From Bacillus ndiopicus (GTDB lineage Bacteria; Bacillota; Bacilli; Bacillales_A; Planococcaceae), in assembly GCF_000612805.1 (NCBI RefSeq), contig NZ_HG964404.1, forward strand, positions 459,091 to 523,090: 64,000 nt of DNA, written 5' to 3'. The notes under the pieces were generated by a model that was given only the letters and a program-made list of their open reading frames with translations, did not search any database and was not told where the DNA came from. Positions 52,221 to 61,264 of this stretch are shown piece after piece; position 1 is the stretch's first letter; every line of letters begins with the position of its first letter. A program made the translations under genes and the position numbers.

Positions 52221-55200
52221 TTATTTAAGCGCTGCGTAAATCTCTTTCCATTCGCCTAATGCACTTTCTTCTTGTAATAAGCGGCGCTCTGTGGCAATTT
52301 GCTCTAGCGCCTGTGCACGCATATAGTCGGATAGCGCAGTTGCTTCATCCACTACATAGCCTGCTGCCCATTCTCGTAATCGTGCCTTTTCTGCATCTAA
52401 ATATCCTTGTGCATCGGGCTTTGTTAGTTGCTCTAACGCATCCTTTAAATGCTCTTTTTCATTTTTCTCGAAAAATGCTTTAACATTTTTAAAATGCGAT
52501 TTAACCGAAGCATATTTGCTATGCTCTGTAAATGGACCAGTAAACTCTAAAATTGTCGGCTTCGCTGGCTCATATGCAATAAATGCAAAACTATTGTTTA
52601 TTTCCTTCAAGCTACGCGCTTCCTCTTTAAAACGTCCTGCAATGCGCTTTTCAACAAATTGCGCGAGACGGAAGTTCGTTACGCGCAACTCCTGTGCAAA
52701 ATCGAAGCTTAATGCTTGTAGCACTTCTTTTAATGATGTTTCTAACGCTGTTGCTACAGGCATCGCCGCAAATTGCGATGGGTTATAGCTTTCACGGAAG
52801 AAATCTGGATAACGATAATATACACGCTGCATTACATAATATAATAGCTCATCTAGCTCTTGATTTGCATCTGATTGTAACATAGCTGTTTGCACATTCG
52901 CGTATGCATTTTCAATATGCTGCTCTAGCTGCGTAAGCTCCTCTAAGCGCTCATCCTTACGTAAAAGGTTTGCCTCCGTTTGCGCGATTAAATCATGTAA
53001 ACGTGCATGTGCCTTCTCAACTTCCTCCTGTAATGCTTGAACCGCCAGTGCTTGCAGCTCATCATTTAAGAAATGATGGAACGCCTCTTCAAATGGTGGC
53101 ATTCCAGATGCCAAATCTTGTCCCTGCTCTTTTTCACGCAATGCTTGTAAGCTTGATACACCGTATAAGCGTGGGAAGCGGATGCCGAAGCGCTGTAATT
53201 CACTACGCACATAATTTTTTACATCCTCTTCTTCCTCTTTAGTGTTGGCTAAATCAATCGCATTGACAACGAAGAACATTTTATCAAGCTCAAATGCATC
53301 CTTAACACGACCAAGCTGAATTAAAAACTCACGATCAGCTTTCGCGAAGGCATGATTATAATACGTAATAAATAAAATCGCATCAGCATTGCGAATATAT
53401 TCGAATGCTACGCCTGTATGACGCGCGTTAATTGAGTCTGCCCCTGGTGTATCAACAAGTGTTACACCCATTCTCGTTATAGGTGAATCATAGTAGAAAT
53501 CAATATTATCAACGAAGCATGATTTATTTTCCTGTGCAACAAATTGCTCAAATTGCTCACGGTTAACACGTAGCACTTGACCAAGCTGGTCTTTAAACCC
53601 ATTATAGCCTTCCGCATATGCGCGAATAAATGACTTATGAATATTTAAACGCTCATCCACCAGCTTCACTGCTAAGCCTTCCTCAGCACGCGAATAAGCC
53701 TCCTCTAAAGACGAAACAGTTAAGCCAATCGCAGCATATGAGCCTTGAATATCCTCAAGTAGCTGCTCCGCTGTTTTTAATTGTACATCCGCTGTTTCAT
53801 GTGGATGCTCTGCAGTTACTGGACGAATTTTATTAATTGCCGCTGTTGTTGGATTCGGTGATACAGGTAATACCCTTGAACCCATTAATGCATTTGAGAA
53901 ACTCGATTTTCCCGCACTAAATGCACCGAAAAGTGCAATGGTGAAATCTTTCTTTTGCAAACGCTCCACTTTTTTCTTTAAGAAGCTTGCAACTTCCGCA
54001 AAGCCTTGTACATTGCCGATAGCATTTGCTGTTTTTAGCGCATTATTAATAACTTCTTCTGTTTGATAGTTCGCGCCTGTTACTTGCTGCTGTTCGAACT
54101 GCTCCTCGATTTGCTGCTGTTCGTTTTTAGCTAGCATTTCCTCACTAAATGGGCGAATTTCCGCAAGTGCTCGCTCAAAATCTGCTTGCCATTTTGTCGT
54201 TTGTGTTTTCGCTAATGCACGAGTTTCATTTTTCGCCTGCTTCATTTCTTTATCGCTATATATTTTGCGCTCATCGAATTGCTGAATTTGAAGAATCGCA
54301 TCTACTTTTGGCTGAAGTGCGGCTGTTTTTAATTTTACTGGCGTACTCGCTTCTGTTGCGACTTGTGATAATAGCGGCTTTTGCTCCTCTAACCATGTAT
54401 CTGTTGCACGTACGAAAAATCGTTTTGTCGCTTCTGCTACGCGGTTGGCAAAATTCAGTAATGCATCCCCTGTTACTAATGCACCAGATTGCACCTGCTC
54501 TTCAATAAGTGAGAATGGCAAGGCAAAGCTGTGTTGATCAATAGCCGTTGCACGTTCCTCATTTAAAGCCCCAACATTTTTTAGCGCTTCCTTCATTAAT
54601 GCCTTCAAATGACCAATAATTTGCGACTGCACAATCGTTTGAAATGCATTATTTGCATCCTCAATGCGACGTTCACGCTCTTCAGCCGTCTTTTTCTTCG
54701 CACTAAATAAGCCGCCTACTTTAAAGTTTTCCTGCTTACTTTCTAAATAGCTGCGTAGCTTTTCTCGGAAATCTGCTGGCATAATAGCTGCATTCGCTAA
54801 CAAATCTTTACGCTTTTCATCAAAGGTTTGCTGCCATTCCTCAAACGAGAATAATGTCGTTTGGCGCGTTAAATATTCGTATTGCTCTAATATATCTGCA
54901 CGTGCCTCCCAGTCTTCTGCTGGTAACACTTCTGCAAACCCCTCAAAGCTTTCCTCTTTTTGCTGTGCTAAAAATGCATCATGCTCATGATGTAGCTTTT
55001 GCAGCGTGTTTTTTGCTGTTAATACAAGCTGCTCCTGCCAATCATTCATCGAATCCATCACAATTTTTTTCACTTTTGCAAAGTCATTATGCGGATGCTC
55101 TTTATCTTTTAAAGAAGTAAAGAAAATATCCTTTGGCTCTACACCCCACGCCGCAAATGATTGATGCACCGATTTTCGGAAATCCTCAAAAGATAATTCT

Positions 55201-55829
55201 GACTCGCGGTGCTTATCGATTTGATTCACGATTAAATAAACATTTGGATTATATTTCATTAATTGCTTTGTAAATTGAAAATTCAACTCTGATTGTACAT
55301 GATTGTAATCCATTGTATAAAATACAATATCCGCGATATGTAACGCCGACTCTGTGCTCATCGCATGTGCATCATCTGTCGAATCTACCCCTGGTGTGTC
55401 CATCACCGTTACACCGAATGGTAAATTAGAGCCACTATGACCAATTTCAATTTGCGATACAAGCTCACCGTTTTTGCTCAGCTCTTTTACTGTTTTAAAA
55501 TCATAGCCTGCCTCAAATTTGACTGGCTTATCGTGATGCATATAAACAATCGCATAATCCTCTTCTGCTTTATGCACCTTAACAATATTGGCGCTTGTCG
55601 GGATTGGGCTTGCTGCTAAAATATCTTCACCTGATAAAGCATTAATCATGCTTGATTTTCCCGCAGAGAAATGTCCAGCAAAACCGATTACATATTCTTT
55701 CTGTAATATTTTTCGTGCAAATAAATTCAGCTTTTCTACACGCTCTGTATCTTCATTATTTTTATAAATTATGTATTGAATTGCGGATTGCTGAAGCAGC
55801 TCCTGCAATTGTTTTTCAAAAACTTCCAT
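52221..55829 (-). CDS. dynA: Double dynamin-like GTPase DynA
   Basis: About 1202 residues comprising two fused dynamin units. First P-loop GHFSAGKSSMINAL near residue 50 with DTPGVDS; second P-loop GAFSAGKSSFSNAL near residue 635 with DTPGADS. Long helical stalk regions follow each GTPase domain. This is the layout of DynA (YpbR) of B. subtilis, which fuses membranes and helps cells survive pore-forming agents and phage lysis. Start ATG 55829 behind AAAGGGG with a rather long spacing. Confidence 0.93.
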   Translation of the reverse strand: MEVFEKQLQELLQQSAIQYIIYKNNEDTERVEKLNLFARKILQKEYVIGFAGHFSAGKSSMINALSGEDILAASPIPTSANIVKVHKAEEDYAIVYMHHDKPVKFEAGYDFKTVKELSKNGELVSQIEIGHSGSNLPFGVTVMDTPGVDSTDDAHAMSTESALHIADIVFYTMDYNHVQSELNFQFTKQLMKYNPNVYLIVNQIDKHRESELSFEDFRKSVHQSFAAWGVEPKDIFFTSLKDKEHPHNDFAKVKKIVMDSMNDWQEQLVLTAKNTLQKLHHEHDAFLAQQKEESFEGFAEVLPAEDWEARADILEQYEYLTRQTTLFSFEEWQQTFDEKRKDLLANAAIMPADFREKLRSYLESKQENFKVGGLFSAKKKTAEERERRIEDANNAFQTIVQSQIIGHLKALMKEALKNVGALNEERATAIDQHSFALPFSLIEEQVQSGALVTGDALLNFANRVAEATKRFFVRATDTWLEEQKPLLSQVATEASTPVKLKTAALQPKVDAILQIQQFDERKIYSDKEMKQAKNETRALAKTQTTKWQADFERALAEIRPFSEEMLAKNEQQQIEEQFEQQQVTGANYQTEEVINNALKTANAIGNVQGFAEVASFLKKKVERLQKKDFTIALFGAFSAGKSSFSNALMGSRVLPVSPNPTTAAINKIRPVTAEHPHETADVQLKTAEQLLEDIQGSYAAIGLTVSSLEEAYSRAEEGLAVKLVDERLNIHKSFIRAYAEGYNGFKDQLGQVLRVNREQFEQFVAQENKSCFVDNIDFYYDSPITRMGVTLVDTPGADSINARHTGVAFEYIRNADAILFITYYNHAFAKADREFLIQLGRVKDAFELDKMFFVVNAIDLANTKEEEEDVKNYVRSELQRFGIRFPRLYGVSSLQALREKEQGQDLASGMPPFEEAFHHFLNDELQALAVQALQEEVEKAHARLHDLIAQTEANLLRKDERLEELTQLEQHIENAYANVQTAMLQSDANQELDELLYYVMQRVYYRYPDFFRESYNPSQFAAMPVATALETSLKEVLQALSFDFAQELRVTNFRLAQFVEKRIAGRFKEEARSLKEINNSFAFIAYEPAKPTILEFTGPFTEHSKYASVKSHFKNVKAFFEKNEKEHLKDALEQLTKPDAQGYLDAEKARLREWAAGYVVDEATALSDYMRAQALEQIATERRLLQEESALGEWKEIYAALK

Positions 55830-55903
55830 TATACAGTAATACCCCTTTATTAATAGTTTCACTCTATATAGTACCACGCTTTGTTCGTAAATTTCGCTAT
55901 ATA

Positions 55904-55940
55904 ATTGAAAAAAACTATTTTACACGTAAGCGTAAAATAG
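55904..55940 (-). terminator. Terminator after the 28-residue membrane protein
   Basis: CTATTTTAC pairs with GTAAAATAG, followed by seven T on the minus strand. Confidence 0.8.
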
Positions 55941-55941
55941 T

Positions 55942-56028
55942 TCATATCGATTTAATTGTATTTTTCAACACGTATGAGCCTATTGCTGTGTAAACAGCAA
56001 CTACGATGCCAACCACCGCAAAAATCAT
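55942..56028 (-). CDS. 28-residue single-span membrane protein
   Basis: Very short frame: ATG 56028 with GAGGTG upstream, TGA at 55942, then a strong terminator immediately. The peptide is one hydrophobic helix (MIFAVVGIVVAVYTAIG) with a basic tail (KNTIKS), the profile of small regulatory membrane proteins or oxidase accessory peptides. The combination of ribosome site, membrane profile and terminator makes it credible, but conservation is untested. Confidence 0.6.
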   Translation of the reverse strand: MIFAVVGIVVAVYTAIGSYVLKNTIKSI

Positions 56029-56182
56029 ACGAGACACCTCACTTAATAGGATATTTGAGAATCATTATCATCTCTATTATACTAATATTTTCTGTTTATC
56101 GTCAATCTGCAACGGAATTCTATATTTTTTGACACTTTTATGGTACTATTGAAGAAAATAGAGTAAAAGGATGTGGTATATT

Positions 56183-56641
56183 ATGAGCACTTCGAAGCAT
56201 GTACAAACGATTTTAAATGGGACAATCCACTCATTAAAAACCATTTTGCCAATGGACATAGATGTTAAAACACCATCCCTCACTACAGAACCATACATAC
56301 AACAAGAAATGGGTGTGCTTATTGGCTTAGTTGGAGACTTAAAAGGGCGCGTTATTATCGACAGCACACCAGAAACATTCGGAGCAATCGGAGCTGCTAT
56401 GTTTGGTATGCCACTAGAAGGTGCAATGCTTGAATCATTTACAGGTGAGCTTGGCAATATGATTGCTGGCAACCTTTGTACACATGCAGGCACTGAAAAT
56501 TTAGAGTTAGATATCACACCCCCTACAGTAATGGTTGGACATACGAAGCTTTACGGATTTCAACACGCATTCAGCCTTCCAGCCACACTTACTGGCGTCG
56601 GTGAAATTACAATTTTATTAACAATTGATGATGAAGAATAA
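56183..56641 (+). CDS. cheX: CheX-type chemotaxis phosphatase-like protein
   Basis: About 152 residues similar to CheX, which dephosphorylates CheY-P. The active-site helix motif E-x2-N is present in GELGNMIAGNL, preceded by VGDLKGRVIID. ATG 56183 has AAAGGA upstream; the frame from 56171 is less likely. No other chemotaxis genes are nearby. Its stop codon is immediately followed by the structured repeat element. Confidence 0.83.
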   Translation: MSTSKHVQTILNGTIHSLKTILPMDIDVKTPSLTTEPYIQQEMGVLIGLVGDLKGRVIIDSTPETFGAIGAAMFGMPLEGAMLESFTGELGNMIAGNLCTHAGTENLELDITPPTVMVGHTKLYGFQHAFSLPATLTGVGEITILLTIDDEE

Positions 56642-56912
56642 AGTGAACCTTCAATCAGTGGGGGTTTTCCGCATCCCCCACTGATTGGTAGTTTCACCAA
56701 TCGGGTTTTTACAGGCTGTTTAATCCCCCACTTAAACATCTTGACTTAATAAAGTTGGGGTCTGGTGCTCCTGCGGTTACTCGTCGCAAAAAACATCTGC
56801 TTCTGCGGTTACTCGTCGCAAAAGTACAGCCTGTTAATACGGGATAATTATTTATAATAGAAATAGCTGTTGGAAATCAGGTTTGCCCCTGCTTTTCCAG
56901 CAGCCTTTTTTA
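56642..56912 (+). repeat. Structured 3' repeat element, copy 1
   Basis: Starts right after the cheX stop with AGTGAACCTTCAATC. It contains: stem 1 CAATCAGTGGGGG/CCCCCACTGATTG (56652-56687); the linker TTTCACCAATCG; stem 2 ACAGGCTGT (56711) with ACAGCCTGT (56826); inside it two copies of TGCGGTTACTCGTCGCA (56772, 56804); then TTAATACGGGATAA and a terminator AGCTG-TGGAAA/TTTCCAGCAGC with a T run (56871-56912). A second copy at 63401-63567 shares the order and most of the unpaired sequence. Confidence 0.75.
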
Positions 56913-57015
56913 TTGAAAGGTTTAAGTAAATAGGTTTTTAAAAACTTGAAAACATTGATTTTGAAGCCTAGTACAAAATTTCAAGAATAGGTTCTATTAA
57001 AGCTTATAGTTTACT

Positions 57016-57334
57016 CAATTGTATACCATTACATGTAAGCAGGTAGTTAGCCAGAAATGCTAATTTAAAGTACATCTACACGCTCACTTAAACCTAATGA
57101 CCAAGGTAAAAGCATAAATAATACTTCACTAGCAACCCTTAATGTAGCAATAACCCGAAGTAAATTGTTTACTGTTACTATAAAGGTTAACAGGGGAGAA
57201 GTTTTACCTTTGTGGCAAGCCAAATAACGCATAAATTGCGGTGCGATTAATGTCCATTAACCCACCACAACTAAAGTTAAGCCTCGTTAGAAAATCCTAT
57301 GTGCTTTTATCCAAATAAATTTCCATAGCACCTC
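57016..57334 (-). pseudogene. Decayed fragment of ba3 oxidase subunit I, inverted
   Basis: Reading the minus strand gives peptides colinear with residues about 124-245 of the intact subunit I at 58137: GLTLVVVG, APQFMRYLACHKG, SPLLTFIVTVNNLL, LFMLLPWSLGLSERVDVL and LPAYM. At least four in-frame stops (for example after VVG and after DVL) and a deletion before LPAYM show that it is dead. It may be the remnant of a second, diverged oxidase copy. Confidence 0.87.
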
Positions 57335-57418
57335 TTTACAACGAAATCCCCTACTTCATTTAATGAAAAAACAGCTCATTTCATACTTCACATTTTTTTC
57401 ACAAAATTTAGCAACAAG

Positions 57419-57461
57419 TGTGATTTTTATCACATCGTTCATTATCAGTTTCTTTTATGAT
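57419..57461 (+). promoter_or_regulatory. Fnr/Crp-type box and -10 of the ba3 oxidase operon
   Basis: Perfect TGTGA-TTTTTA-TCACA at 57419-57434, the consensus of Bacillus Fnr. A TATGAT -10 lies at 57456-57461, placing the box centre about 41.5 bp before the predicted start, the classical activator position. No good -35 is present, consistent with activator dependence. Confidence 0.68.
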
Positions 57462-57505
57462 GAAAACAAGTACGAAATATACATCTAATAATAGGAGGGA
57501 CAATG

Positions 57506-57628
57506 ATGGCGAAAAAGAAAAAGGCGGAAGAAAACTTAAAAGGCACACTTCTTATGACCTTTACCCTAGGCGGAATTATTATTTTATTATGGGCCTATTG
57601 CTTCAGCCTATTTATGGATCGTTTTTAA
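57506..57628 (+). CDS. Cytochrome ba3 oxidase small subunit IIa-like
   Basis: 40-residue protein with a basic N-terminus (MAKKKKAEENLKG) and one membrane helix (FTLGGIIILLWAYCFSLFM), as in the single-helix subunit IIa of ba3-type oxidases. AGGAGGG precedes ATG 57506 (ATG 57503 is also possible). First gene of the three-gene oxidase operon. Assignment rests on size, topology and position. Confidence 0.7.
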   Translation: MAKKKKAEENLKGTLLMTFTLGGIIILLWAYCFSLFMDRF

Positions 57629-57658
57629 GGACACTAAACGTTTAAGGAGTTGGAAAAA

Positions 57659-58159
57659 ATGCACCTACATAAGTATGAAAAATGGTGGCTTGTGTTTGGT
57701 ACTGGTACTTTAATAGCTTTCCTAATTATTTTAGGTATCGGTGCTTTCCATAGCGGCTCACATCCCAATAATTCTAGAAAAACTATCGATTATGAGAGAG
57801 TCGAAGATTTTGAGCCGTTTAACAATCCTGGTGTCCATAAAGTAGAGGGCAAGGATTGGGATTATGAAGTCGTATTAATTGCTTCTGCATTTAATTATAA
57901 TCCCGCTGAAATTGAATTACCATTAAATGCGAAAGTAAAGTTTATCGCAACTACGAAAGATGTTATTCATGGCTTCCAAGCAACAGGGACAAATATTAAT
58001 ATGATGCTTGAGCCAGGTTATATTTCCGAATATACAACTGTCGTGAATAAAACTGGAGAATACTTAATCGTATGTAATGAATATTGCGGTACAGGTCATG
58101 CGTACATGTATTCTAAATTAAAGGTGGTGGACCCAAATGCAGCAAACGATAGTGAATAA
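57659..58159 (+). CDS. cbaB: Cytochrome ba3 oxidase subunit II
   Basis: About 166 residues: one N-terminal membrane helix (WWLVFGTGTLIAFLIILGIG), then a cupredoxin domain with the CuA ligands H in DVIHGFQ and CNEYCGTGHAYM (C, E, C, H, M). It accepts electrons from cytochrome c. ATG 57659 with AAGGAG; a TTG at 57650 is less likely. The end overlaps subunit I by 23 bp. Confidence 0.92.
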   Translation: MHLHKYEKWWLVFGTGTLIAFLIILGIGAFHSGSHPNNSRKTIDYERVEDFEPFNNPGVHKVEGKDWDYEVVLIASAFNYNPAEIELPLNAKVKFIATTKDVIHGFQATGTNINMMLEPGYISEYTTVVNKTGEYLIVCNEYCGTGHAYMYSKLKVVDPNAANDSE

Positions 58160-59804
58160 AATTATGAAGGTTGATCCTCGCGATGGAAAGCTAGCAATGG
58201 CTAATATTTATGTTGCCTTTATCGCATTGCTTGTTGGCGGTTTAGCAGGTTTATTACAGGTGTTAGTCCGTTCAGGTCAATTTACATTACCTTGGGGCAT
58301 TGGTTATTATCAAGTTTTAACAGTTCATGGTATCTTACTCGGTCTTATATTAACAACATATTTTATTATGGGCTTCCAAGTTGCTGCGATTAGTCGCACT
58401 GTTGGTCCTCTTACAAATACACAACGTAAAATCGGTTGGATTGGCTTTTGGTGCATGACAATCGGAACAGTTGCAGCGGCAACAATGGTGTTATTAAATG
58501 AAGCAACAGTACTCTATACATTCTATGCACCACTAAAAGCACACTGGATTTTCTATTTAGGTTTAACATTAGTTGTAGTAGGCTCATGGTTATTAATCGT
58601 ACCACAATTTATGCGCTATATCGCATGGCGCAAAGAGCATAAAGGTGAAACTTCTCCCCTACTAGCGTTCATGGTTACAGTAAATAATCTTTTATGGTTT
58701 GTTGCAACATTAGGTGTTGCTACTGAAGTTTTATTCATCCTTTTACCTTGGTCACTTGGTTTAGTTGAACGTGTAGATGTACTATTAACACGTACTTTAT
58801 TCTGGTATTTCGGGCATGCTTTAGTATACTTCTGGTTACTACCAGCTTACATGGCATGGTATACAATTGTACCAAAGATTCTTGGTGCAAAAATTTTCTC
58901 TGATGCATTAGCTCGTCTATCGTTCATGTTATTCTTAATTTTCTCTGTTCCTGTAGGTATTCACCATCAGTTAACAGAGCCAGGTATCAGTGGATTGTGG
59001 AAATTTATCCAAGTTGTTTTAACATTCTTTGTAATCGTACCATCATTAATAACAGCATTTTCAATGTTTGCGACTTTCGAATTACGAGGTCGTCAATTAG
59101 GTAGCAAGGGGCTTCTAGGCTGGTTTAAAGCGTTACCTTGGAAAGATAGCCGCTTTTTATTACCTTTCATGGGGATGGTAGCATTCATTCCTGGTGGAGC
59201 TGGCGGTATTGTCAACGCATCCTACCAAATGAACCAACTTGTTCATAATACAATTTGGATTACAGGTCACTTCCACTTAACTGTGGCAACAACTGTTGCA
59301 TTAACATTCTTTGGTGTTGCATTCTGGTTAATTCCACATTTAACAGGTCGTGTATTAACACCAAAGCTAAATTTCTTAGGTGTCATCACAGGTATTCTAT
59401 GGGCTACAGGTATGTTCATTATGTCAAGTGCAATGCATATCGTTGGTTTACTTAGCGGTGCACCTCGACGTTCTGAATACTCTGAGTATGGTGGTGCAAC
59501 GCAAGCAATCGAATGGATTCCATACCAAATTGCACAGGCTGTAGGTGGAACAATCCTATTTATCGCGATTCTTCTTATTACGTATGTAGTCATTCAATTA
59601 GCATTTTTCGCTCCAAAAGGCGAGCAAGATTTCCCATTAGCGGAATTATCACCTGGTGCTGAAAAAACACCTGCTATACTTGAAAACTTCAAAGTATGGG
59701 GCGTAATCCTAGTAGCGCTTATTATTTTTGCTTACACGATTCCAATCTTTGATATTATACAAAATGCACCTCCTGGCTCAAAGGGCTTTAATAATTTATG
59801 GTAA
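58137..59804 (+). CDS. cbaA: Cytochrome ba3 oxidase subunit I
   Basis: 555-residue haem-copper oxidase core with about 13 membrane helices. Haem and copper ligands visible: H in LTVHGILLG (near residue 64), H in YFGHALVYFW, HH in GIHHQLTEPG, and H...H in ITGHFHLTVA. The sequence is of the B (ba3) type, which works at low oxygen. AAAGGTGG precedes the ATG inside cbaB. A Fnr-type box controls the operon. Confidence 0.95.
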   Translation: MQQTIVNKIMKVDPRDGKLAMANIYVAFIALLVGGLAGLLQVLVRSGQFTLPWGIGYYQVLTVHGILLGLILTTYFIMGFQVAAISRTVGPLTNTQRKIGWIGFWCMTIGTVAAATMVLLNEATVLYTFYAPLKAHWIFYLGLTLVVVGSWLLIVPQFMRYIAWRKEHKGETSPLLAFMVTVNNLLWFVATLGVATEVLFILLPWSLGLVERVDVLLTRTLFWYFGHALVYFWLLPAYMAWYTIVPKILGAKIFSDALARLSFMLFLIFSVPVGIHHQLTEPGISGLWKFIQVVLTFFVIVPSLITAFSMFATFELRGRQLGSKGLLGWFKALPWKDSRFLLPFMGMVAFIPGGAGGIVNASYQMNQLVHNTIWITGHFHLTVATTVALTFFGVAFWLIPHLTGRVLTPKLNFLGVITGILWATGMFIMSSAMHIVGLLSGAPRRSEYSEYGGATQAIEWIPYQIAQAVGGTILFIAILLITYVVIQLAFFAPKGEQDFPLAELSPGAEKTPAILENFKVWGVILVALIIFAYTIPIFDIIQNAPPGSKGFNNLW

Positions 59805-59810
59805 TGTAAG

Positions 59811-59861
59811 AGCTGTAGGGAAAGTAGGCTAAATGCCTAGGTTTCCCTACAGCTTTTTTTG
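59811..59861 (+). terminator. Terminator after the ba3 oxidase operon
   Basis: AGCTGTAGGGAAA-TAGGC pairs with GCCTA-TTTCCCTACAGCT, followed by TTTTTTTG. Confidence 0.9.
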
Positions 59862-60496
59862 TTTGGATTTAGGTATTTCGTGAGTATTATTTAACCTATT
59901 AATTGATAATATTTTGCGACTTTTTTAAGGAACGCTCGGATTTCTAAACGTCCAGTATCTGTTAGTAACTACATTTCTAACTTCTCATTTTCTGTCACTA
60001 GTTGTTGCATCCAACTTTTAACTCTTTTAAAAATTGCCGCCAAATAACCGCTTTGCCTGAGCATTTTATCAAGAGTAAACTACTAAAAATCCATTAACAT
60101 TAATACTTTTACTTTAAGAACATATATTTAACGCATTAAATCAAACGGAAAAATACAATGTAATTGTTGTATGCCAATTGATTACAGTTAATAAGAATGT
60201 ACCACTAATAAAAACCTAACTCCTCTTTATATTTTATCGAGGATTTAGGATTTTGATATTCACCAAGCTCTATTAGCTTGTTTAGCTTTACAAAATAATA
60301 CAGTACCTAATTATCCAGCTTCATTAGCACGTTCACGACAGTTCAAGCTAATCTATTTCAATAAAATATTTTGACCAAAAGTAATGAAAAGTCAAAAAAT
60401 GATTCTTACGTAAACCCTCTCTGCCAAAAAGAACGCCACATTAGAGAGAAATGCTGACTATCCCTTTATAATAAAGATAAAACTAGATACATTGTT
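59862..60496. other. Intergenic stretch with possible decayed coding remnants
   Basis: No intact gene. The minus strand at about 59920-60070 reads KRVKSWMQQLVTENEKLEM, stop, LLTDTGRLEIRAFLKKVAKYY in one frame. The plus strand at 60255-60374 reads DIHQALLACLALQNN to QFKLIYFNKIF and a stop. Neither has a start or ribosome site, and I do not recognise either; both may be relics. Confidence 0.35.
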
Positions 60497-61054
60497 TTAT
60501 TCTACGCCTTTTAAAAATATTTGAGAAAAACGCTCCATAAGCTCCATTCTCTTTTTGATATCTATTTTATTAGTAAAGGTAATAATTCCATTAATCGTTG
60601 TCGCAGCAATTTGACTAACAGATTCCACATCTTCAATATCCCATTCTTTTTCTCTATTTCCCGCGCTGAATATCTCATAGTAAGTATTTAAATATCGTTG
60701 CTCAAGCTCGTTTATTTTTTCTTCAATATGTTTTGATTCGTATTCTCCAGTGTAAAATTCTATTATTGCCGTTTGCAACGGATAATAGAACTCCGTTTTT
60801 AAGGATAATTCGTTATATAGATAAAACTTTTCCCTATTGCTCTGACATTTTTTCTCTTCCTCGCGCCATTGTGCATACCATTCTGCATCTTCAATATTTA
60901 GAATTTCCAAAAAGAGATTTTCTTTTGTTTTAAAATGATAATATAAATTCCCTTTACTGCTGCCAGAATATTTCACAATATCCCCAGTTGTAGTAGCATT
61001 ATATCCATTTTTAATAAATAGTTCTTTTGCTGCCTTTAATATCTTTTCTCTCAA
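60497..61054 (-). CDS. QacR-like TetR-family repressor
   Basis: About 185 residues, closely resembling staphylococcal QacR in sequence as I remember it: [45 protein letters not shown] (HTH, residues 7-50) and [29 protein letters not shown] (drug-binding region, with aromatic residues). TTG 61054 behind GGAGTG gives the usual length; an ATG at 61090 adds 12 residues. Divergent from a 14-helix efflux pump with a QacR-type operator between them. Confidence 0.88.
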   Translation of the reverse strand: MREKILKAAKELFIKNGYNATTTGDIVKYSGSSKGNLYYHFKTKENLFLEILNIEDAEWYAQWREEEKKCQSNREKFYLYNELSLKTEFYYPLQTAIIEFYTGEYESKHIEEKINELEQRYLNTYYEIFSAGNREKEWDIEDVESVSQIAATTINGIITFTNKIDIKKRMELMERFSQIFLKGVE

Positions 61055-61176
61055 CTTTTTCACTCCTACTATGAAGAAATTATCATTCATTATAACATAT
61101 ACAATTAAGAATTCATTTTATGGCTTATCATCCTTCCAATTTTCCATTTATCCCAAAAAAACTTCGTAAGATTCAC

Positions 61177-61234
61177 TTGAAAAGATAAATATTATAAGTT
61201 ACACTCTTTTATAGACCGACCAGTCGGTCTATAA
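61177..61234 (+). promoter_or_regulatory. Efflux-pump promoter with QacR-type operator
   Basis: TTGAAA and TACACT separated by 17 bp (61177-61205), then a 12-bp-arm palindrome TTATAGACCGAC / GTCGGTCTATAA with a 2-bp centre (61209-61234) at the expected transcription start. The half-site TTATAGACCGA matches the qacA IR1 operator as I know it from Staphylococcus. Confidence 0.82.
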
Positions 61235-61264
61235 TATAAATGTATCTAAGGAGGAAAAATTAAG

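Noticed and set aside
57457..57645. 62-codon plus-strand frame before the oxidase subunit II gene
   Set aside because: It overlaps the better-supported 40-residue subunit IIa-like gene in another frame, which has the ribosome site and a membrane helix.
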